From: Balaenoptera acutorostrata
Taxonomy: Eukaryota > Chordata > Mammalia > Artiodactyla > Balaenopteridae
Direction: 5' to 3'
Length of the DNA stretch: 64,000 nucleotides
Assembly: GCF_949987535.1 (NCBI RefSeq)
Contig: NC_080081.1
Coordinates: 47,404,973 to 47,468,972, forward strand
Shown here piece after piece: positions 50,113-63,200 of the stretch; the stretch's first letter is position 1; every line of letters begins with the position of its first letter. The position numbers and the translations under genes are program-made. The notes beneath the pieces were generated by a model. The model saw only the letters and a list, made by a program, of their open reading frames with translations. It was not told the origin of the DNA and did no database searches.

Positions 50113-51600
50113 CTTCTCTTTCTGATAGTCTGTTGTTGGTGTATAGAAGCACAACAAATTTCTGTACATTAATTTTGTACCTGCACCTTTACTGAGTTAA
50201 TTTACTAGTTCTAACAGTTTTTTGGTTGCATCTTTAGAATTTTCTATACATGGTATCATGTCATCTGCAGTGATAGTTTTACTTCTTCCTTTCTAATGTG
50301 AATTCCTTTTACTTCCTTTTCTTGTCTGACTGCTGTGGCTAGGACTTGCAATACTATGTTGAATATAAGTGGCAAGAGTGGGCATCCTTGTCTTGCTCCT
50401 GATCTTAAAGGAAACGTTTTCAGCTTTTCACTGTTGAGTATGATGTTAGCTGTGGGCTTGTCACATATAGCCTTTATTATGTTATGTTCTCTCTACATCC
50501 ACTTTGTTGAGTTTTTAAAATAGATGTTGAATTTTGTCAAAAGCTTTTTCTGCACCTATGAGACGATTATGTAATTTTTATTGTTCAATTTGTTAATGTG
50601 GTGTATCACATTACTTGATTTGCAGATATTAAACCATCCTTGCATCCCTGGGATAAATCCCACTTGATCATGGTGTATGACCCTTTTACTGTATTGTTGA
50701 ATTCAGTTTGCTAGTATTTTGTTGAGGAGTTTTGCATCTATGTTCATCAGTGATATTGACCTGTAATTTTTGTGTGTGTGGTATCTTTCACTAGTTTTGT
50801 ATCAGAGTAATGCTGGCTTCACAGAATGAGTTCAAAAGTTTTCCTTCCTTCAAAATTTTGTGGAATAGTTTGAGAAGGACAGATGTTAAATCTTCTTTAA
50901 ATGTTTGGCAGTATGCATTTGTGAAGTCAACTGGCCCTGGACTTTTATTTGTTAGGCATTTTCTGATTACCGATTCAATTTCATTACTGGTAATTGGTCT
51001 GTTCAAATTTTTATTCTTCCTGATTGAGTTTTGGAAGATTAGACATTTCTAGAAATTTAACCAGTTCTTCTAGATTGTCCATTTTATTGGTGTATCATTG
51101 TTCGTAGTAATCTCTTATGATCCATTATATTTCTGTGGTGTCAGTTGTAACTTTTTCATTTCTGACTTCATTTACTTGGGCAATCTCCTTTTTGCCTTGA
51201 TGAGTCTGGCTAAAGGTTTACCAATTTTGTTTATCTTTTCAAAGAACTAGCTCTTAGTTTCCTTGACCTTTTCTATTGTTTACTCTTTATTCACTTATTT
51301 CTGTTCTGATCTTTAGGATTTCCTTTCTTCTACTAACTTTGGGCTTTGTTTACTGTTCTTTTCCTAGTTCCTTTAGATGTAAGGTTAGGTTGTTTATTGG
51401 AGACTTTTTCTTGTTTCCTGAGGTAGGCTTGTATCATTATAAACTTCCCTCTTAGAACTGCTTTTGCTGTGTCCCATAGATTTTGGATTGTTGTGTTTCC
51501 ATTTTAATTTGTCTCAAGGCATTTTTAAATTTCCTCTTTGATTTCTTCAGTGGCCCACTGGTTGTATAGTAGCATACTGTTCAGCTTCCACATTTCTTTT

Positions 51601-51673
51601 TGTTGTTGTTGTTGTTGTTGTTGGCTGCACCGCATGGCAGGCGGGATCTTAGCTCCCAGACCAGGGATCGAAT
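51601..51673 (-). mobile_element. CHR-2-type SINE fragment with (CAA)n tail
   Basis: Reverse-strand piece: 'ggctgcaccgcatggcag', 'gcgggatcttagctcccagaccagggatcgaa', preceded on the plus strand by (TTG)n at 51601-51622, the reversed A-rich tail. 5'-truncated. It sits inside the reverse-strand L1 ORF2. Confidence 0.8.
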
Positions 51674-52849
51674 CTATGTTTGTATTTTTTGAAGTTTTTT
51701 TTTTTTTCTTGTAGTTGATTTGTACTCTCATATCATTGGTTGGAAAAAATGCTTGAAATGATTCTTATATTTATTGAGACTTGTTTTGTGGCCTAACATG
51801 TGATATATCCTGGAAAATGTTCCACGTGCACTGAAAAGAATGTGTATTCTGCTGCTTTTGGGTCAAACGTTTTATACATATATATTTATCCCATCCTGTC
51901 TAATGTGTTGTTTAAGGGTAGTGTTTCTTTATTAACTTTGTCTGGATGCCCTGTCCATTGATGTAAGTGGGGGTGTTAAAGTCCCTTACAATTATTGTGT
52001 TACTGTCAATTTCTCCCTTCATTTTGTTAATATTTGCTTTATCTTTTCAGATACTCCTATATTGGCTACATACATATTTATAATTGTGATACGTTCTTGT
52101 TGGACTGATCCCTTTGTCATTATGTAACATCCTTTTTGTCTTTTGTCAGTCTTTGTTTTAAAGTCTATTTAGTCTGGTATGAGTATTGCTACCCCAGCTT
52201 TCATTTCCATTTGCATGAAATACCTTTGACCATTCCCTCATTTTCAGTGTGTGTCTTTACATCTGAAGTATCCTGTGGGTGGCATATATATGGGTCTCAT
52301 TTTTTGTTTTTTTTTTTTTTTGTTTTTATACATTCAGCCACTCTATGTCTTTTGATTGGAGTATTCAGTCCATTTACATTTAAAGTAATTATTGATAAGT
52401 ATATACTTATTGCCATTTCGTTAATTGTTTGGGGTTATTTTGTAGTTCTTGCTTTTTTTCTCCTTCTTTTGTTCTCTTCCCTTGTAATTTGATGACTATT
52501 TTTAGTATTATGTTTGGATTACTTCCTTTATGTGTCTATTTATCATAGATATTTGGTTTGTGGCTACCATGAGGATTATATATTACAACCTATATATATA
52601 CATGATTATTTTAAGTTGATGATCTCTTAAGTTCAGATCATTCTAACCATCCTGAATTTTTATTCCTCTCACAACGTTCAATGTTACGACATAATAATTC
52701 ACATCTTTTAGTTTTATGTACCCCTTAAATACTTACTGTTGATATACTACCATTACTGTATATTTACCTTTACCAAGAAGATATTTTTCCTTTCATAATT
52801 GTCATATTTCTAGTGTACTCTTTTCTTTTCACTAATAAAATCCCTTTAA

Positions 52850-53750
52850 AATTTCTTGTAAAGCCAGGTTAGTGGTGCTTATCTCTTTTAGCTTTTGCTT
52901 ATCTATAAAACTTTTATTGCTCTTCCAAATCTGAATGACAGTCTTGCCAGGTAGATTATTCTTGATTGTAGTTTTTTTCCTTTCATCCCTTTAAATATAT
53001 CATGCTACACCCTTCTGGTGTGCCAAGTTTCTGCTGAAAAGTCAGCTGATAGCTTTATGGGAGTTTCCTTGTATGTAAATAGTTGCTTTTCCCTTGCTGC
53101 TTTTAGGAGTCTCTCTTTATGTCTAACTTTTGCCATTTTAATTGCAATGTGTCTTGTTGTAGTCCTCTCTGGGTTGATACTGTTTGGGACTCTGTGCTTC
53201 CTGGACCTGAACGTCTGCTTCCTTTCCCAGGTTAGGTAAGTTTTCAGATATTACTTATTCAAATAAGTTCTCTGCCCCCTTCTCTCACTCTTCTCCTACA
53301 ATTTGAATGTTAATATGCTTGATGTTGTCCAAGAGGTCTCTTAAACTATCCTCAGTTTCTTTTTAATTCTTTTTACATTTTTCTGTTCAGTTTGAGTGGT
53401 TTCCACTACTCTGTTTTCCAGTTCACTGATCTGTTCCTCTGTATCATCTAATCTACTCTTGATTCCCTCTAGTGTATTTTTTATTTAAGTTATTGTATTC
53501 TTCAGCTCTGGTTTTTCTTTACATTTTCTAACTCTTTGTTAACTTTGGAACTTCTCACTGTGTTCATCCATTCTTCTCCTGAGTTTGTTGAGCATCTTTA
53601 AAATCATTATCCTGAACTCTTTATCAGGTAGATTGCTTAGCTCCACTTTGCTTAGTTCTTCTTCTGGGGTTTTATCTTGTTCTTTCATTGGGAACATTTT
53701 CCTTTGTCACCTCATTTTGCCTAATTCTCTGTTTTTACTTCTATGTATTA
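52850..53750 (-). pseudogene. L1 ORF1 remnant
   Basis: Reverse-strand text around 53000-53060 corresponds to the ORF1p C-terminal block (AETLAHQKGVA-like, parallel to VETLQARKEW in the 22-kb copy). The RRM end lies near 53100-53220 and a heptad-rich segment near 53400-53650. Broken by several stops, with no long open frame. Confidence 0.7.
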
Positions 53751-54275
53751 GATAGGTCTGTTACATTTCCCAATCTTGGAGAAGTGGCCTTTTGTAGGAG
53801 ATGTCCTATGGGACCCCGTCACATACTCCCCTCTGGCCACCAGACCTATATGTTATAGGGGTTCCCCCCATGTGGCCTGTGTGGGCCCTTCTGTAGTGGT
53901 GGGGCTGAATACTGTGGATGCACTGGTAGGTGGGGCTGACCCTGAGCCTGGTTGACTGCCTGGCCTTACCTCTTGCAGATGCTGCCCACCCAATGGTGGG
54001 CAGGGTGAGGTCCTAACACAGCTGGTAGTAGGGCTGAGGAAGTCTTGTGGCTGGTACTAGACTGCTAGTTGGCCAAACCAGGTCCTGGTATGGCTGGCTG
54101 TGGGGCTCAGGGGGCCTGGGGCTGGTGCTGGCCTGCTGTTGGGCAGAGTTGGGTGCTGGGGCAGCTGGTGCAGGGTCAGGGCTGGTGCTGGCCCACTGGT
54201 GGATGGGGCTGGGTTCCCACATAGTTGGCTATTCAGCCTGGAGAAGGGGGTGGGGGCTGGATTAAGTCTCAACCT

Positions 54276-56044
54276 TTATAAGCACAAAGTCATCACCATT
54301 TTCCAATGAAAACATTTTTCTCACTTTAAAGCTGTACATATGAACAAAGATGATATTTAATCAAATAATACAGATAACTAAATATGTGTATTTCTATCAA
54401 ACAATTATGGTACTGACAATCCTAAAATGAATAAAGTCAAACTAGCAAGAGGTCAGGTTGTTTGAGGAATTATTATTCTAAAAGCATGCTTATACAAAAA
54501 CTATATGCTGACAAAACTGTATTTTGTGAATCCATTTTTTTAGCTTGTATAATTTAGAAAAATATGAAACCCATATTTTTGCAGTACATTTATCGTGCAG
54601 GTAATTTTAAAGACAAACCTTGTTATTCTATCTGTTAAAAAATCTGGTATTTCATTGACAATGGATATAGATGCAAATATATTTCTAGTGTGTGTAATGG
54701 TACTCATATGTCAATTAGGGCACAAGAATTTGGCCTTTTACATGGCCAAAAAGTTTAACAAAGGATTTTTTTTTCTTTTTTGTCTCCTTTAATTCAGTCA
54801 GTCTCATGAATTCTTTTCTCCTTCCTTCAACAAAACTTTTATTTGGGACTTACTTGGCACCAAAAGCAATTCAAGTTAAAAGCTCAGACCCACTTTCAAG
54901 AAGTCTATGATCCAGTGAACTGGTAGACATGAAAACAAGACACTATAATAAAAAGAAAAATGTTCTAAGGTACCCTATATGAATAAGATGAATTGGGCAG
55001 CTAAGTCTGTGTGGAAAGATCAGGGTAGGCTCTAAGGAGGAAGCGGTATAATGGGCTGAGATTAGAAAGAACACAACCCTGCAACTAGGACACCAAAAAT
55101 GTAATCCTCAGTTTTCCTTCTCATTAGCAACAAAACTATCAGTCATTCATGAGAATGATAAACCTTGCATGATAAAAAAAAGCTCAGGGCTGTGAGATAG
55201 GTATACAAATTGTAGTAGCCAAAAGTATATTCTATGTCCAAACTGCAGCATCAGTAATATATTCTATACCTGCAACGTTAAACTGGATATAGCATCATAA
55301 AGTCTGCAATAAGTAAGAAAGGTATCAGTTGTGAATTTTATGCCTTCCTCAACTGAACACCCTCTGCCCTAATAAAGGAAGATCTCACTCATAAATGAGG
55401 CATATTAAAACAATTCTAAGGCAGTTGATTATTATTCTACAAACTCCAGTAGATCACCATATGCTAAAACAACCAGCCTCAGGACCAAGTAAGTTTGCTA
55501 CAAATCTTACTGCCCTTTAAGAAAATCACAAGATAGGATAATATAACATATTAAATTCTCTGAGGAACCTGAAATAAACAAGCTGTTTTCTATTTTTTTT
55601 AATGAAGAGTTAATTAGATAAGGGAACCTACTTTCTCTTTTAACAGCCTCAGAACATATTTTGTATTAGCATTTTAGTATTTGAGGATTTAACTATTTGT
55701 AAGTAACCCAAGACTCAACATAGTAATGTGTAATTTTGCTAAAACACAAATTTTAAGCACATCTGCTGAATGGCTGCTTTGTGGGAGTGAGTCACAGAAG
55801 AACTTAGCCAACCACCAGATATCCACATCTCAGTGCAGCTTTTCAGTATTCTATATGGTAGTCACAGAGAAATCAGGCCATATTCTTCACTAATATCAAT
55901 ATCTACTGTAATTCCTATAAAATATAAAAACCGTATTATAAGCACAATGGCTATTTCCCTATATTTCAAAATGAAAGTATGAAGTAACACAATATATAAA
56001 TTAGGCCACATATATAACTCAACTCAGGATGCCTTACAGTAACA
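54276..56044. other. TDRD3 intron, possible old repeat
   Basis: AT-rich. An ancient dispersed repeat may cover about 54820-55080 ('aagaagtctatgatccagtgaactgg…gatcagggtaggctctaagg'), of the same type as 2350-3045. No gene seen. Confidence 0.45.
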
Positions 56045-56275
56045 ACAACAACAACAGCTAACACTGCTTGCTAGACACTGGTCTAAGTGCTTTATGTATA
56101 TTAACTTAGTTAATCCTCACGACAACTTTATGAGGTAGGTAATATTATTACTCATTTTACAGATGAGGAACCTCAGGCACAAAGAGCTTAATTAAGTTGC
56201 TCATGGACACACAGCTTGCAAATGACAGAGCTGGCATGCTAACCCCAGGAGTCTGGCTCCAGTCTGTACTCTTGG
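56045..56275 (-). repeat. MIR SINE, reverse
   Basis: 'ctaagtgctttatgtatattaacttagttaatcctcacgacaac', 'attttacagatgaggaacctcaggcac' and 'cacacagcttgcaaatgacagagctgg' are the reversed MIR consensus in order. Confidence 0.88.
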
Positions 56276-57829
56276 TAATGACATTTGAACCCAGAGTTTT
56301 AAAAAATGCTTAGAGTCTGAAACCTGGATTCTGCACTAAATCAGTGAGACATAAGGAATTCACACTTCTGTGCTTTAGGTTAGTCATATATAAAATAAGA
56401 GAACTGGATGGATTCAGGATGGCGGAGGAGTAGGTGGACATGGACAGTTCATCTCTCTCCATGGATGCATCAGGAATACATCTATAGATGCAACAATTCT
56501 CACAGAACACCGGTTGAAAACTAGCAGAAGACCTTGGACACCAGAAAGGACTATAAAGATCCCTGCATAACTGGGTAGGATGGAAAAAAAGAAGAGAGAA
56601 GGAGGAGAGGAAGCAGGATGGAACCTGCACCCCGGGGTGGGGGAGCTGAAGGAGAAGAGAGATTCCCGAATTTGGGGAAAACCCCTCTCCGACAGGGAAA
56701 CAGATTGGGACAGAAGGGAAGCATTTGAGGCTTCTGGAAGAAAAAGTGGCCCATCTGCGGCAGACAGGACAGAGTGAAAACTACACAGACGGTCCATACT
56801 GCAGCCCTACGTGCCCCAGACTGGGACGTGTGTTCACAGGTGTGCAAGGGGGCTGGGAGCTGGTGCGTGGGGAATGAAGAACAGGCCTGGAGCAATAACT
56901 GCTGTTGGCTGTGGGGAGATGGAGTGAGGGGACAGGAGGGAGGAAATCTGCAGCAGGGAATGCCTATGGAGGAAGACTGGACTGCCAAGGAAGCAGGGTG
57001 CTATTGCTGAATCACAGGCAGAGGGAAGGGCCACTATCGTAGCCTCTCTCTCCCCACACGCCGGCGCCTGCTGACGACAATAAAAAAAAAGCCCCCTCAG
57101 AGCTGGCCCTCCCACACTGGCTGCAGAGCAATTTAAAAAAATAAAAATAAAAAGCCCTCTCAGGGCTGGCCCTCACATGCCTACTGCCAGGTGCCAGAAA
57201 AACCCCGACAAGAACTGGCCCTCACATGCCTTATGCCGGGCACCAGAAAAGGCCCTCACTAGGGCCATATCTCTTGAGCACATGGCTGCCGGATTCCCTG
57301 TGCATTTGGCACCACTAGTGCTCCCACGATCCAAGCAGTCATACCACCTCTGCACCCGGCCCTCACAGAGGCAGACCCAAGAGGTCCAAGGCCACCTCAG
57401 GACCAGACTCCTACGGGTGGACCACACAAAGGTGGGGATAAAACCAAAGTTGAACCCCAGGGACGGGGTGACTAAGGAAGAAGATCGAAAATCTTTCCAT
57501 CAGCTGTACAAGCTGCAGATAAAATCCCCGTGATCAGCTAGGAAGACCCTACATCTATGGAATATCTGAGTAGACAATGAGTGTTCCCACAAATGAAAAC
57601 TGTCTATCTCTGGCAGCTGTGGCTTTTGGGGGCAAGCACATGCAGGAACTGGGCCAGATCAGAGTCAGAGTGGTCCCCACAGGGCACACAGCAGGTCCAG
57701 AGGCCAGCCCAGAGGCAGAGGAGGGCCTCTTGGGGAGGCGGAGGTGGGCTGTGGCTCACAGCATGTACAAGGACACTCACAGCAAACACCCAGGGAAACA
57801 TAATTATTACTATTAATTTTATTATGTTT

Positions 57830-58830
57830 TGATTCATTCTGTTGTTGATTCTAGCTTTTTTTTTCTTGGTTTCTTTTTCTTTCTTTTGTTGTTTGTTGTT
57901 TTTTGTTTGTTTGCTTTTTTGGATTTTTTTAGTCTTTTGGGATCTCCGTGTTTTATAACATTTTTATTTTAATTTTTTATGCATTTCTATTTTCACTTTG
58001 CTTTTCTGTTGTTCTGTGTTCTTTTCCCATATTTATTTTCCTTTCTTCAATATAGCTTTGTTTCTTTGTGTTTCTTTTTTTATATTTCCATTTCTACTTT
58101 GCTTTTCTGAGGTCCTGGGCTTTTCCTTTTCATTTTACTTTATTTTATTACTATTATTTTCTTAATCATTTTTATCCATTTCTTCTGTTTCCTTGCTTTA
58201 TTCTTCACTTGGTACACTACTTTGGTTTTGTTTTAAGATAATGTGTTTTTGTTAGTTTTAATCCTAATTGTATGATTTCATTTTTGAGTTCTTCTATTTG
58301 TCTTGTTGTTTTCTTGCTTTTTGTTTTATTTGGCTCTATTTTTGTTTCTTTTATGTGTGTGAGTGTTTCCTCGTCTCGGTTTTTGTTTGTTTGATTTTGT
58401 TTTTGCCATTTCCCCAGGGTTGTTTGTCATTTTTTTTTCTTTAATACACCCTCTATTTTACTTTTTTTTTTAATTTCTATTTCTACATTGTTTTTCTGTT
58501 GTTCTGTCTTTTTTCCCCTTGCTCTATTTTTTTTATATATACATCATTTTTGCTGGTTTTTTTGTTTCTTTGCTTCATTCTTCAGTTGGAACTCTGCTTT
58601 GGTTTTGTTTTTTGTTTCTGGGTTTTTGTCAGCTTTCTCCTTACTTGTTTGATTTCGTTCTTGGGTTCTTTTGTTTGCCTGCTGGACCTCTTGCTATTTA
58701 CTTTACTCGGTTCTATTTTTGTTTCTTTTCTGTGTGTGCCTGTTTCCTTCTTTCTGTTTGTTTGATTTTACTTTTTAACCATTGGTCTGGGGTTTTCTTA
58801 GTCTTTTTTTCTTTTTTTTAATGCCCTTTA
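57830..58830 (+). repeat. T-rich segment in the L1 5' UTR
   Basis: About 1 kb in which the L1 sense strand is dominated by T, with repeated motifs such as tttgtttctttt, ttctgttgttctg and ggttttgtttt. The phrases 'ttctgttgttctgt' and 'tatttctacattg/tttctactttgcttttc' recur, suggesting internal duplications. It lies between blocks that have counterparts in the 5' UTR of the 21-kb L1, which lacks it. Confidence 0.75.
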
Positions 58831-59315
58831 TTGTCGTGAAGAGTGACTTGTGGGGTTCAGAAGTAGGGCCTGAGGCTCTGGAGTGGAGCACTGAGTCCAG
58901 GACACTGCACCACTAGAGAATTCCCAGCCCCAGGGAAGATTAATTGCCAAGAGCTCTCACGGAGACCTCTATCTGAATCCAAAACCCAGCTCCACCCAAC
59001 TGCCAGCAGCTCCCAGTTCTGGACGCCTCACACCAAACAACAAACAAGAACACAAACCCACACATCAGCACACAGAGTACCTAAAGTCATACTAAGCTCA
59101 CAAACACCCGAAAACACACCACTTAACATGGCCCTGCTCATCAGAGGGAAAAGACTCAGCTCCACCCACCAGAACACAGGCACCAGTACCTCCCATCAGG
59201 AAGCCTACATGAGACACTGGACCAACTCCACCACCAGTGGCAAAAACAGAAGCAAGAGGAACTACGACCCTGCAGCCTAGGGAAAGGAGACCTCAAATAC
59301 CGCAAATTCGAAAAA

Positions 59316-60252
59316 ATGAGAAGACAGACAAATATCTTACAGACAAAGGAGCAAGATAAAAAACCACAAAACCAAATAAATGAAGAGGAAATAGGGACAC
59401 TACCTGAAAGAGAATTCAGAGTAATGATAGTAAAGATGATCCAAAATCTTGGAAATAGAACAGAGAAAATATAAGAAACATTTAACAAGGACCTAGAGAA
59501 CTAAAGAGCAAACAAAGAGTAATGAACAACACAACTGAAATTAAAAATACTCTAGAAGGAATCAATAGCAAAATAACTGAGGCAAAGAACAGATAAGTGA
59601 GATGGAAAATAGAATGGTGGAAATAACTGCCACAGAGGAAAAAAAGAAAAAATAATGAAAAGACTTGAGGACAGTCTCAGAGAACTCTGGGACATTAAGT
59701 GCACCAACATTCAAACTATAAGCATCGCAGAAGAAGAAGAAGAAAAGAAAAGGTATAAGAAAATATTTGAAGAGATTATAGTTGAAAACTTCCTAAACAT
59801 GGAAAAGGAAACAGTCAATTAAGTCCAGGAAGCTCAGAGAGTCCCATACAGGAATAAACACAAGAAGAAACATGCCAAGACACATATTAATCAAACTAAC
59901 AAAAATTAAACACAGAAAACATATTAAAATCAACAAGGGGAAAGCAGCAAATAACATACAAGGGAAGCCCATAAGGTTAACAGCTGATCTTTCAGCAGAA
60001 ACTCTACAGGCCAGAAGAGAGGGGCAAGATATATTTAAAATGATGAAAAGGAAAAACCTACAACCAAGATTATTTTACCCAGTAGGGATCTCATTCAGAT
60101 TCAATGGAGAAATCAAAAGCTTTACAGACAAGCAAAAGTTAAGAGAATTCAGCATAACCAAACCAGCTTTACAACAAATGCTAAAGGAAATTCTCTGGGC
60201 AGGGAACACAAAGCAAGGAAAAGATATACAAAAACAAACCCAAAACAACTAA
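59316..60252 (+). pseudogene. L1 ORF1 (ORF1p), broken
   Basis: Starts MRRQTNILQTKEQDK, parallel to the ORF1 start at 22177. A stop follows after EKI near 59470, and several frameshifts occur between 59480 and 59870. The C-terminal block is open from 59872: MPRHILIKLTKIKH, RLTADLSAETLQARREG, FRFNGEIKSFTDKQKLREFS, ending with the TAA at 60250-60252. ORF1p is the RNA-binding L1 chaperone; this copy cannot make it. ORF2 starts only 4 bp after the stop. Confidence 0.85.
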
Positions 60253-60256
60253 GAAA

Positions 60257-63200
60257 ATGGTAATAGGAACATGCATATCAATAATTACCTTAAATGTAAA
60301 TGGATTAAAGGCCCCAAACAAAAAAAAAATTAGACTAGCTGAATAGATACAAAAACAAGACCCAAATATGGTGTCTACAACAGACCCACTTCATGCCTAG
60401 GGACACATAGAGACTGAAAGTGAGGGGATGGAAAAAGATATTCCAGGCAAATGGAAATCAAAAGAAAGCTGGAGTAGCAATACGCATATCAGACAAAACA
60501 GATTTTAAAATAAAGACTATTACAAGAGACAAGGAAGGACACTATATGATGATCAAGGGATAAATCCACAAAAAAGATATAACAATTGTAAATATCTATG
60601 CACCCAACGTAGTAAAACCTCAAAACATAAGTCAAATGAAAACAGCCATAAAAGGGGAAATCCACAGTAACACAATAATAGTAGGGGACTTTACCACCCC
60701 ACTTACACAAAAGGACACATCATACAAACAGAAAATAAGTAAGGAAACAAAAGCTTTAAATGACACATTAGAACAGATAGACTTAATTAATATTTACAGG
60801 ACATTCCATCCAAAAACAACAGAATACACTTTCTTCTCAAGTGCACACAGAACATTCTCCAGGATAGATCACATCTTGAGTCATAAATCAAGCCTCAGTA
60901 AATTTAAGAAAATTGAAATCGTATCAAGTATCTTTTCCAACCACAACGTTATGAGACTAAATATCAATCACAGGAAAAAAACTGTAAAAAATACAAACAC
61001 ATGGAGGCTAAACAACACCTACTAAACAACCAAGAGATCACTGAAAAACTCAAAGAGGAAATCAAAAACTACCTAGTAACAAATGACAATGAAAACATGA
61101 CGACCCAAAACCTATGGGATGAAGCAAAAGCAGTTCTAAGACGGAAGTTTATAGCAATACAATCCTACCTCAAGAAAGAAGAAAAATCTCAAATAAACAA
61201 CCTAAACCAATTAGAGAAAGAAGAACAAACAAAAAAACACCCCAAAGTTAGCAGAAAAGAAGAAATCATAAATATCAGATCAGAAATAAATGAAAAAGAA
61301 ATGAAGAAAACGATAGCAAACAGCAATAAAACTAAAAGCTGGTTCTTTGAGAAGATAAACAAAATTGATAAACCATTAGCCAGACTCATCAAGAAAAAAA
61401 GGGAGAAGACTCAAATCAACAGAACTAGAAATGAAAAAGGAGAAGTAACAACTGACACTGCAGAGATACAAAGGATCATGAGAGACTACTACAAGCAAAT
61501 ATGTGCCAATAAAATGGACAAACTGGAAGAAATGGACAAATTCTTAGAAAAGTACAATCTTCCAAGACTGCAACATGAAGAAACAGAAAACGTGAACAGA
61601 CCAATCACAAGGACTGAAACTGAAACTGTGATTGAAAATCTTCCAACAAAAGCCCAGGGGCAGATGGCTTCACGGGCGAATTCTATCAAACATTTAGAGA
61701 AGAGCTAACACCTATCCTTCTCAAACTCTTCAAAAATACAGCAGAGGGAGAAACACTCCCAAACTCATTCTATGAGTCCACCATCGCCCTGATACCAAAA
61801 CCAGACAAAGATGTCACAAGAAGAGAAAATTACAGGCCAGTATCACTGATGAACATGGATGCAAACATTCTCAACAAAATACTAGCAAACAGAATCCAAG
61901 AGCACATTAATAGGATCATATACCATAATCAACTGGGTTTTATCGCAGGAATGCAAGGATTCTTCAATATACGCAAACCAATCAATGTGATACACCATAT
62001 TAACAAACTGAAGAATAAAAACAATATGATAATCTCAATAAATGCAGAAAAACTTTTGACAAAATTCAACACCCATTTATGATAAAAACCCTCCAGAAAG
62101 TGGGCATAGAGGGAAACTACCTCAACATAATAAAAGCCATATATGACAAACCCACAGCCAAAATCATTCTCAGTGGTGAAAAACTGAAAGCATTTCCTCT
62201 AAGATCAGGAACAAGACAAAGGTGTCCACTCTCACCACTATTATTCAACATAACTTCGGAAGTTTTAGCCACAGCAATCAGAGAATAAAAAGAAATAAAA
62301 GGAATACAAATTGGAAAAGAAAAAGTAAAGCGATACCATACATAGAGAATCCTAAAGATGCCACCAGAAAACTACTAGAGCTAATCAATGAATTTGGTAA
62401 AGTAGCAGGACACAAAATTAATGCACAGAAATCGCTTGCATTCCTAAACACTAACAACGGAAGATCAGAAAGATAAATCAAGGAAACACTCTCATTTATC
62501 ACTGCAACAAAATGAATAAAATACCGACAAATAAACCTAAGGAGGCAAAAGGCCTATACGCAGAAAACTATAAGACACTGATGAAAGAAATTAAAGACGA
62601 TACAAAAAGATGGAAAGATATACCATGTTCTTGGATTGGAAAAATCAACATTGTAAGATGACTATACTACCCAAAGCAATCTACAGATTCAGTGTAATCC
62701 CTATTAAACTACCAATGGCAATTTTCACAGAACTAAAACAAAAAAATTCTCAATTTGTATGGAAACACGAAAGACCCCAAAGAGCCAAAGCAATCTTGAG
62801 AAAGAAAAACAGAGCTAGAGGAATTAGGCTCCCTGAATTTAGACTATATTACAAAGCTATAGTCATGAAGACAGTATGGTACTGGCACAAAAACAGAAAC
62901 ATAGATCAATGGAACAGGACAGAAAGCCCAGAGATAAACCCATGGACCTATGGTCACCTTATCTTTGACAAAGGAGGCAAGAATATACAATGGAGAAAAG
63001 ACAGCCTCTTCAATAAATGGAGCTGGGAAAGCTGGACAGCTACATGTAAAAGAATGAAATTAGAACTCTTCTTAACACCACACACAAAAATAAACTCAAA
63101 ATGGGTTAAAGACCTAAATGTAAGGCCAGTCATTATAAATCCCTTAGATGAAAACAAGCAAAACACTCTGACATAAATCACAGCAAGATCTTTTTTGACC

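Larger units (their letters stand above)
46140..52800 (-). pseudogene. L1 ORF2 remnant, interrupted by piggyBac
   Basis: Recognisable reverse-strand pieces: the endonuclease region (about 51850-52800), the reverse-transcriptase start with TNKSPGPVDFTNAYCQTF (50791-51006), and the sequence upstream of the catalytic box (about 50300-50560). The stretch just before the piggyBac reads LYTNNRLSEREVKK. Past the element come [18 protein letters not shown] and [16 protein letters not shown] (47717-47941), FVWKQKRPRIAKSILRMKN and FKATVIETVWYWHK (47406-47759). Several stops and indels separate these blocks. The normal protein is an endonuclease-reverse transcriptase of about 1,270 residues; no piece here could make it. 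Confidence 0.85.
46114..54275 (-). mobile_element. Old near full-length L1, reverse strand, host of a piggyBac element
   Basis: Reading down from 54275: GC-rich 5' UTR with repeated 'ggctggtgctggcc'-like units (about 53780-54275), ORF1 (about 52850-53750), ORF2 (about 46140-52800), and a 3' end at 'ttgaagtataattcacttacaac'. About 5.9 kb remain when a piggyBac (47958-50108) and a SINE fragment (51601-51673) are taken out. Many stops and frameshifts. Its 5' UTR is unlike that of the plus-strand copies, so it is another, older subfamily. Sense relative to TDRD3. Confidence 0.85.

Noticed and set aside
53780..54275. GC-rich block considered as a TDRD3 promoter or CpG island with the missing first exon
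   Set aside because: It is contiguous with a reverse-strand L1 ORF1 and has the repeated units of an L1 5' UTR. No sequence for the expected MAQVAGAALSQAGW start was found in it.
56550..57800. Several overlapping open frames of 60-145 codons on both strands
   Set aside because: All lie in the GC-richer first half of an L1 5' UTR and have no coherent domain or splice signals.
58499..58821. 88- and 100-codon frames rich in Phe and Leu
   Set aside because: They are products of the T-rich L1 5' UTR segment, not membrane proteins.
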